Shown here: in pieces, positions 45,161 through 50,214 of the stretch
How positions within the stretch are numbered: position 1 is the stretch's first letter
Layout: the number at the start of each line of letters is the position of its first letter
Origin: an uncultured Lentisphaerota bacterium
GTDB taxonomy: Bacteria; Verrucomicrobiota; Kiritimatiellia; CAIQIC01
DNA: 50,214 bases
NCBI GenBank assembly: GCA_903896925.1
Contig: CAITZM010000005.1
Location: 1-50,214 of the forward strand
Direction of reading: 5' to 3'
The notes under the pieces: model-generated
The model's input: the letters and a program-made list of their open reading frames with translations, nothing else
Database searches by the model: none
What the model was told of the DNA's origin: nothing
Translations under genes and position numbers: made by a program

Positions 45161-46462
45161 ATGCATACCCCCGAACCAACCGGTATTGACCTCTCCCGCT
45201 TCGACGCCGACGCGCTGGCGCAGCTCAGCGCGGGCGCACCGGCGGCTGTGCGGGCGCAGCGCGCAGCCGCCTTCGAGCTGTTCAGCGCGCTGCCCGTGCC
45301 GGCCGCGCGCGACGAGGAATGGCGGCATTCGCCCGCCAAGCTTTTCCCCCTGGCGGATTTCCAGCTGGCGGCATCGCCGCGCGCCAGCAACGCAGCGCAG
45401 ACGGCGGATGGGCGGGACGATTTCGACGCCGTCATAGAGATCGGCGACGAACTGTTCAACATCCAGAACCGCTCCGCATCGCTGGGCATTCTGCCGCTGG
45501 CCGAGGCGCTCGCCACGCTGCCAGCCAACGTGCTGACGACCAAGCGCAAGTTCGCCGCGCTCGGCCAGGCGTTTTGGACGGCAGGCTTTTTCATCCGCGC
45601 CCGCGCCGGTGCGCCGGTGCGGCTGCTGGTGAACTGGCGCTTTACCGCGGACGGGAAACTGCACGTGCCGCGCCTGGTGGTTGCCGTTGAACCCGACGCG
45701 CAACTGATACTGGTCGAACGCTTCCAAGGCTTGGAAACGGAAACCGCCAGTTTTTCCAAGGATTGGAAAAGCGAAACGGCACTCGCCGTGATCGGCGCGC
45801 ATGAGTTCCATGTGGGAGAGGGCGCGAAGCTCGAGCGCGTGGCGCTGCATGAGTGGAGCGCCTCGACCCTCTGCATCGCCGAGGATGCGGCGGTCGTCGC
45901 CGGGCGCGGGCGCGCCGACTGGGTCACCGCGGTGCTGGGCGGCCGCGCGGTCAAGCTCGCCGCGGGCTGCGATGTCGCCGGCGCGGGCGCCGTGGCGCAT
46001 CTGAGCGGACTCTATTTTGCCGGCGGCACGCAGCACGTGGACCAGCGCACGGTCCAGCGGCATTCCTCGCCGGACACGACGAGCCACTTGCTGTATAAGG
46101 GGGCCGTGCGCGACCAGAGCCATAGCATCTACCAGGGCCTGATCCAGGCGGCGCGCGGCGCGGTGCGCGTGGACGCCTATCAGATGAACCGCAACCTCGT
46201 CCTGAACGAGGGGGCGCGCGCCGATTCGCTGCCGGCCCTGGAGATCGACGCCGACGACCTGAAGTGCAGCCACGGCTCGGCCACCGGCAGCCTCGACCCG
46301 GAACAGATCTTCTACCTGCGCGCCCGTGGCATCGCGGAAGCCGAGGCGCGCCGGTTGTTGATCGCCGCCTACTTTGAGGAAGTGATCGGCAAGGTGAGCC
46401 ACGCCGGCGTGCAGGACCGCCTGCGCGCCGCCGTCGCGCAAAAAATGGAGACGCTGTCATGA
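45161..46462 (+). CDS. Fe-S cluster assembly protein SufD
   Basis: The 433-aa SufB partner has a helical N-terminal section (FSALPVPAARDEEWRHSP, including the typical DEEWR) and the beta-helix core ending in KCSHGSATGSLDPEQIFYLRA and AEARRLLIAAYFEEV with the conserved His. Residues ~187-204 are unusual: FQGLETETASFSKDWKSE is encoded by two tandem TTCCAA palindromes (45721-45770), which sit in a loop of the family and do not break the frame. It overlaps sufS by 4 nt. Confidence 0.93.
   Translation: MHTPEPTGIDLSRFDADALAQLSAGAPAAVRAQRAAAFELFSALPVPAARDEEWRHSPAKLFPLADFQLAASPRASNAAQTADGRDDFDAVIEIGDELFNIQNRSASLGILPLAEALATLPANVLTTKRKFAALGQAFWTAGFFIRARAGAPVRLLVNWRFTADGKLHVPRLVVAVEPDAQLILVERFQGLETETASFSKDWKSETALAVIGAHEFHVGEGAKLERVALHEWSASTLCIAEDAAVVAGRGRADWVTAVLGGRAVKLAAGCDVAGAGAVAHLSGLYFAGGTQHVDQRTVQRHSSPDTTSHLLYKGAVRDQSHSIYQGLIQAARGAVRVDAYQMNRNLVLNEGARADSLPALEIDADDLKCSHGSATGSLDPEQIFYLRARGIAEAEARRLLIAAYFEEVIGKVSHAGVQDRLRAAVAQKMETLS
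45721..45770. repeat. Two TTCCAA palindromes in tandem inside sufD
   Basis: CTTCCAAGGCTTGGAAA (45721-45737) and TTTTCCAAGGATTGGAAAA (45752-45770) are 14 nt apart, the latter nearly perfect. They have the TTCCAAGGNTTGGAA form and lie within sufD in frame. Confidence 0.9.
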
Positions 46463-47697
46463 GCGCGAAGCCTTTCGATCCGCGCGCGCTGCGCACCGAT
46501 TTCCCGGCGCTGGGCCGCGTCTTCAGCGACGGCCGGCGGCTGGTCTACCTCGACAACGCGGCCACGACGCAGAAGCCGCGCGCCGTGCTGGAGGCGACGC
46601 GCCGCTACTACGAGGAGAGCGCCGGCAATGTCCATCGCGCCGTGCACCGCCTCGCGGCCGAGGCGACCGGGCTCTATGAGGAAGCGCGGCAGAAAATCGC
46701 CACCTTCATCGGCGCGCCGTCGCCGAAGACGGTCGTGTTCACGCACGGAGCGACCGAAGGCATCAATATCGTCGCCCATGGCTGGGCGCGAAAATTCCTG
46801 CAGCCGGGCGACGCGGTGCTCGTCACGGCGATGGAGCACCACAGCAACTTCATCCCGTGGCAGCAGGCCGCGCAGGCGCGCGGCGCAAAACTGCTGCTGG
46901 CGCCGGTGCTGGACGATGGCACGCTCGACCGCGAAGCATTCCGCAAATTGCTGACGCCGGAGGTCAAACTCGTTGCCTTGACGCACGCCTCGAACGTGCT
47001 CGGCACCATCAACCCGGCGGCGGAGTTGATCCGCGAGGCGCACGCCGCCGGGGCGTGTGTGCTGCTGGATGCCGCGCAGAGCGCGCCGCACCTGCCGCTG
47101 GACGTCACTGCGCTCGACGTCGATTTTCTTGTTTTCTCCGGCCACAAGCTGCTCGGGCCGACCGGCATCGGCGTGCTGTTCGCGAAACCGGAACTGCTCG
47201 ACGCGATGGATCCGCTGCTGACCGGCGGGGAGATGATCAGCCGCGTCTGGGACGACCACGCCACCTGGGCGGAGCCGCCGCAGAAGTTCGAGGCCGGTAC
47301 GCCGCACATCGCCGGCGCCATCGGCCTCGGCGCGGCCGTGGACTACCTGGCCGGCATCGGTCACGCCGCGCTGCGGCAGCATGAGCAGCAGCTGACGGAC
47401 TACGCGCTGGAAAAGCTCGGCGCGTTGCCGGGTCTGAAAATCTTCGGCCGCGCGCCGGAACGGCTGGGCGTGGTTTCGTTCGCCGTCGAGGGGCTGCATC
47501 CGCACGACATCGCACAGTTCTGCGATCGCGACGGAATCGCCATCCGCGCCGGCCACATGTGTGCGCAGCCGCTGCTGCGCCGCCTCGGCGTGCCCGCCGT
47601 CAGCCGGGCGAGCTTCCACCTCTACAACGACACGGACGATGTGGACGCACTCGCGGAGTCGCTGCTCGGCGCCAGGAAATATTTCCATGCAACTTGA
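46459..47697 (+). CDS. Cysteine desulfurase SufS
   Basis: The 412-aa PLP enzyme extracts sulfur from cysteine for Fe-S assembly. It has YLDNAATTQKP (30-40), HRAVHRLAAEATGLYE, TEGINIVAHGW, the PLP Lys230 in FLVFSGHKLLGPTGIG and the persulfide Cys368 in RAGHMCAQPLLRR. Motif spacing matches group II (SufS) desulfurases. It overlaps sufD and sufU. PLP supply is linked to pdxH nearby. Confidence 0.97.
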   Translation: MSAKPFDPRALRTDFPALGRVFSDGRRLVYLDNAATTQKPRAVLEATRRYYEESAGNVHRAVHRLAAEATGLYEEARQKIATFIGAPSPKTVVFTHGATEGINIVAHGWARKFLQPGDAVLVTAMEHHSNFIPWQQAAQARGAKLLLAPVLDDGTLDREAFRKLLTPEVKLVALTHASNVLGTINPAAELIREAHAAGACVLLDAAQSAPHLPLDVTALDVDFLVFSGHKLLGPTGIGVLFAKPELLDAMDPLLTGGEMISRVWDDHATWAEPPQKFEAGTPHIAGAIGLGAAVDYLAGIGHAALRQHEQQLTDYALEKLGALPGLKIFGRAPERLGVVSFAVEGLHPHDIAQFCDRDGIAIRAGHMCAQPLLRRLGVPAVSRASFHLYNDTDDVDALAESLLGARKYFHAT

Positions 47698-48115
47698 CGA
47701 CCTCTATCAGGAAGTGATCCTCGACCACTACCGTAATCCGCGCCACTCCGCCGAGCTGGCGGAAGGCGAGGCGCTGGTCGACGAGGAAAATCCGCTCTGC
47801 GGCGACCACCTCAAGCTGGACGCACACGTCGCCGACGGCAAACTGACAGATGTGAGAATCCATTGTCAGGGTTGCGCTATTTGCTCCGCCTCCGCCTCGA
47901 TGATGGCCGAAGCCGTCAGCGATCAGCCGCTCGACGCCATCCGGCGCAAAGCCGCCGCCTTCCTCGCCCTGCTGCGCGGCGAGAGCGCGCCGAATGAGGA
48001 GGAACTGGGCGATCTCATGGCCCTGCGCGGCGTCGCCGAATTCCCCCTGCGCGTCAAATGCGCCACCATGCCCTGGCACGCCCTCGAAGCCGCCCTCAAA
48101 CGCCTCGCGCCGTGA
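47687..48115 (+). CDS. SufU-type sulfur-transfer/scaffold protein
   Basis: The 142-aa protein has the zinc or Fe-S ligands Cys38 (ENPLCGDHL, with Asp40), Cys63/Cys66 (QGCAICSAS) and Cys125 (RVKCATMPW). The first-Cys-Gly-Asp pattern and the insertion before the last Cys identify SufU, which receives sulfur from SufS. It overlaps sufS by 11 nt. A separate, diverged copy of its final ~100 bp plus downstream flank is found at 49975-50214. Confidence 0.94.
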   Translation: MQLDDLYQEVILDHYRNPRHSAELAEGEALVDEENPLCGDHLKLDAHVADGKLTDVRIHCQGCAICSASASMMAEAVSDQPLDAIRRKAAAFLALLRGESAPNEEELGDLMALRGVAEFPLRVKCATMPWHALEAALKRLAP

Positions 48116-48240
48116 TCGGAGGGCAGATGTCAGCGGTCAGGAATCAGAGGTCGGCCAGCAGAAAAGGGATGTTTCAAGTTTGGGGCATGCGGTTCGCGTG
48201 CTGGTTAATCTGCCGCAATCCGTCCGCCGCGGCGGAAGCT
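48009..48240. repeat. Direct repeat A: 3' end of sufU and its flank
   Basis: This segment matches 49981-50214 at a constant offset of 1972 bp through the sufU stop codon, then with small indels. It includes the TCAGCGGTCAGGAATCAGAG heptamer tract (48126-48158) and decayed GCATGCGGTTCGCGTGC and GGCGG hairpins. Together A and B flank the AT-richer gene. Confidence 0.88.
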
Positions 48241-48611
48241 AACGACCAAGCAGCTGCTGTGGACGAGCAGATTTTCCCGGCCTACGATCAGTACGACCCC
48301 GGCCCCGGTTACGATGGATTCACCAACCGCCGCGCCCCCGTCATATCCTGCCCCCGCCGAACGACCGCCGACCCTCTCTCCTGCGACGAAATTTGTCACG
48401 GAATGAACCTTGACTTTGCCGCGGGGCCCGTAAAAATGCGCGCGTGATTTTTCAGCGTCACCGTGCGATCGCAAAGCGGCGCTCCCCCGGTGGGCGCGCC
48501 GAAGCAATTTCTTATCTGGCTCGAACTGAAACATTAACAGCTCTTGCGCCGAGTAGCGGCTGGCGGCAGCGTTCCAAAAAGCGAATCTGTCAGTAAAAAG
48601 TGAATGGACAC
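48116..48611. other. Non-coding spacer downstream of sufU
   Basis: No gene is evident. The first 120 bp are the repeat-A flank. A TTGACT-(16)-AAAAAT pair (48410-48437) could be a promoter, but no gene follows immediately. Base composition shifts toward A+T from about 48540. Confidence 0.5.
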
Positions 48612-49835
48612 ATGCTCAAATCAAAAAACACGAAAAAGCTTAAACACATTCCACCATTGTTCTTGGTAGCTATGGCATCAGCCTGTTTCCTGATAACTAC
48701 GCCCACGCTTTTTGCCCAAACAACGCCACGGGATTATCGTTTCGATGGTTCAATCTCCTTGCCGGTGCTTCAGAACTATCTTTCCCGCGCCATCCACATG
48801 GGGCGACTTGGCGAAGGTGCCGGGAACACGGCTGACAACATACGCATGGTGAAGTCCTTAGGCGCAAAATACCTCGGCCGGGTAATTGTTGTCTTTGGCA
48901 AGGAGCGTACGTTTCCGCAACGGCTTCAAACCACTCGCACCCTAGGGGCCCAGATCCATGCGAACGACCCCGACGTCATACTTGAAGGCGGGGTATTCGA
49001 ACATGTCAGTACTGACGTTAACGCCTTGCCCATTCCGGCATACGTTTTCCAGCAATTTAACCTGCCGATCGAGACGCGCAATTTCCGGCAAGCGGAGATG
49101 GTGTTTGCTGATAATCCGATCATAAAAAGACCCTACATGGTGCCGGATATCACCAAGATGGAGACCAGGCTGTGGTACTACTACCTTGCCACCGCTCAGA
49201 TTGATGCCGGCATTGAATCAATCCACTGGGGATATTTCGAGCCACAAGCGGTTAATGATAAAGCCAGCGGATATGCGAACTACTACGATATGCTTGCGCG
49301 GGTGCGTCTCTACGCAAAGACACATGCGCGCAGACATTTTGTGCTCTGTAATGCTGATACAGGTCCAACCATTTCGACCGGAAATAAATTTCTCTTTGAT
49401 TTTGGTTCCGCGCCTCTGGGTGGCTGTAAACTAAAAGTGGTTACCGGACAACCACAGAAGGTCATTCTTACCGGCAAATATAATAGTGGGCGCGGAATTA
49501 CGCCCAGTGGCTGGAAGGCTGCGAGACTTCCCTTCTTGATACATATCGATAACACCGGTCGCCAAGGCCCGCCAGACACCGGGGTTTGGGGAAGGGACGA
49601 GATTACGTGGTTTGCAAATCAGCCAGAGGAATGCCGCAACGAGTTTCTCCGCTATGCTGACAACTATATCAGCACCATGTGGCCCGACAATGTCGGTCAT
49701 CTTGAAATGCCGGGTAACCGAATAATTTCGCCAGCAATCAACGGAAACCGCAATTACTTGGCCAACTCAAGAGCATTCAATCCCTTGGGATTCAATCAGG
49801 AGGAAACAATACGCCAGATATGGGCAGGGCATTGA
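48612..49835 (+). CDS. Secreted protein of unknown function in an AT-richer segment
   Basis: The product of 407 aa (411 aa if a GTG at 48600 is used) has a signal peptide (HIPPLFLVAMASACFLITTPTLFAQ) and a soluble domain with possible TIM-barrel traits: YLGRVIVVFGKERTF, GAQIHANDPDVILEGGVFEH, WYYYLATAQIDAGIESIHWG with GYFEPQAVNDKAS, and HFVLCNADTGPT. A final PDNVGHLEMPGNRI segment carries conserved-looking polar residues. It may be a glycoside-hydrolase-like protein, but I do not recognise the family. G+C is visibly lower (near half) than in the neighbouring suf genes (about two thirds), and it is enclosed by direct repeats, so recent acquisition is likely. Confidence 0.72.
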   Translation: MLKSKNTKKLKHIPPLFLVAMASACFLITTPTLFAQTTPRDYRFDGSISLPVLQNYLSRAIHMGRLGEGAGNTADNIRMVKSLGAKYLGRVIVVFGKERTFPQRLQTTRTLGAQIHANDPDVILEGGVFEHVSTDVNALPIPAYVFQQFNLPIETRNFRQAEMVFADNPIIKRPYMVPDITKMETRLWYYYLATAQIDAGIESIHWGYFEPQAVNDKASGYANYYDMLARVRLYAKTHARRHFVLCNADTGPTISTGNKFLFDFGSAPLGGCKLKVVTGQPQKVILTGKYNSGRGITPSGWKAARLPFLIHIDNTGRQGPPDTGVWGRDEITWFANQPEECRNEFLRYADNYISTMWPDNVGHLEMPGNRIISPAINGNRNYLANSRAFNPLGFNQEETIRQIWAGH

Positions 49836-49980
49836 GCCTTCCCTGATTTTAACCACGCCGGCCTTGCGGCCCGTGACTTCCGCGACGTGGCGGGAATTGA
49901 TCAAGCGGGTGGGGGGGCGCTCCGCTGCCCGCGGTGCGGAGCGGAGCTGGCCAAGCGCTCGGTGGACGTAAGCGATCTCG
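49836..49980. other. Junction segment before direct repeat B
   Basis: A GC-rich 145-bp stretch follows the AT-richer gene. In the frame of the sufU fragment it reads GGGALRCPRCGAELAKRSVDV, with a CPRC motif that is not part of SufU, so the fragment may be fused to the remnant of another coding sequence. No start signal is seen. Confidence 0.4.
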
Positions 49981-50087
49981 GCGATTGCAGCACCCTGCGC
50001 GGCGTCGTGGAATTCCCCCTGCGCGTCAAATGCGCCACCATGCCCTGGCACGCCCTTGAAGCCGCCCTCAAACGCTTCGCGCCGTGA
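49975..50087 (+). pseudogene. 3' fragment of a second sufU
   Basis: The translation LRGVVEFPLRVKCATMPWHA plus LEAALKRFAP matches SufU residues 113-142 with few changes, including the last ligand Cys. The upstream two thirds of SufU, including Cys38 and Cys63, are absent. It ends at TGA 50085-50087, exactly 1972 nt after the sufU stop. Confidence 0.85.
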
Positions 50088-50214
50088 TCGGAAGGCAGAG
50101 GACAGCGGTCAGAAGTCAGAGGTCAGCCAGCAGATACGGGCTATTTCAACGTGTGGGGCACGCGTCTCGCGTGCCGGTGCAGGCGGCGTTCCGCCGCCTG
50201 CGTATCGCTAACCA
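49981..50214. repeat. Direct repeat B, with well-preserved hairpins
   Basis: It aligns with 48009-48240. The heptamer tract (50097-50130) and two hairpins, GCACGCGTCTCGCGTGC (50159) and GGCGGCGTTCCGCCGCC (50182), are better preserved than in copy A. The two hairpins are the inverse of those at 8779-8827. The repeat may continue beyond the window. Confidence 0.85.

Noticed and set aside
48116..48447. Short open frames after sufU
   Set aside because: They have no ribosome-binding site, run across the decayed repeat flank and show no family similarity.
49887..50087. A small zinc-ribbon protein (CPRCGAEL) fused to a SufU tail
   Set aside because: Only one CxxC pair is present and the rest is a truncated SufU; better explained as a pseudogene junction, though the source of the CPRC part is unknown.

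Overview
The window is high-GC bacterial chromosome, most likely from the PVC superphylum (Verrucomicrobiota/Kiritimatiellota-like). I infer this from three things. The secreted glycoside hydrolases lie in a loose cluster without SusC/D genes. There is a full Rrf2-SufT-SufCBDSU operon. Intergenic DNA is crowded with dispersed hairpin and heptamer repeats (GATGTTC/GAACATC type, TGTAGC...GCTACA hairpins, TTCCAA-N3-TTGGAA palindromes). The phylum assignment is inference; no rRNA or tRNA gene is visible.

Layout. (1) 0.2-17.5 kb is a carbohydrate-degradation island: a Nim-like flavoprotein, a GH106-like rhamnosidase, a GH13-type hydrolase, two secreted proteins of unrecognised family, a six-hairpin glycosidase, a GH43 enzyme and a Tat-exported Gfo/Idh/MocA oxidoreductase. 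Its intergenic spaces are packed with hairpin repeats. (2) 17.6-18.4 kb holds a REP-associated tyrosine transposase (RAYT) flanked by REPIN-like inverted pairs. (3) 18.4-24.6 kb is housekeeping on the minus strand: dapB with its own promoter, then an operon reading GGDEF-like protein, pdxJ, acpS, nnr, secreted protein, with ATGA/TGATG overlaps. (4) 24.8-31.5 kb has a secreted trypsin-like protease overlapping aconitase, then thyX, a small lytic transglycosylase and a CDF metal transporter. (5) 31.6-36.3 kb has a GT2-methyltransferase fusion, a TPR lipoprotein, a 31-aa COX24/AURKAIP1-like basic protein and hisG. (6) 36.5-36.85 kb is a non-coding stretch that folds into successive hairpins and ends in an intrinsic terminator, a candidate structured RNA. 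(7) 36.9-40.4 kb has two ArnT/PMT-type membrane glycosyltransferases. (8) 40.5-41.4 kb holds a regulator with two winged-helix domains, surrounded by three palindromes sharing CACACTTG/CAAGTGTG, followed by pdxH. (9) 42.1-48.1 kb is the suf iron-sulfur cluster operon. (10) 48.1-50.2 kb is an AT-richer secreted-protein gene lying between two diverged copies of the sufU 3' end and its downstream flank.

The most distinctive signal is the repeat ecology. Palindromes and hairpins normally found between genes also sit inside coding sequences with the frame kept open (GH106, GH13, the six-hairpin glycosidase, acnA, the GT2-MT fusion, sufD). One TTGGAA half-site is placed exactly as a -35 element for dapB. 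Several genes have -10-like boxes only 5-7 nt before the start codon, suggesting leaderless transcripts.
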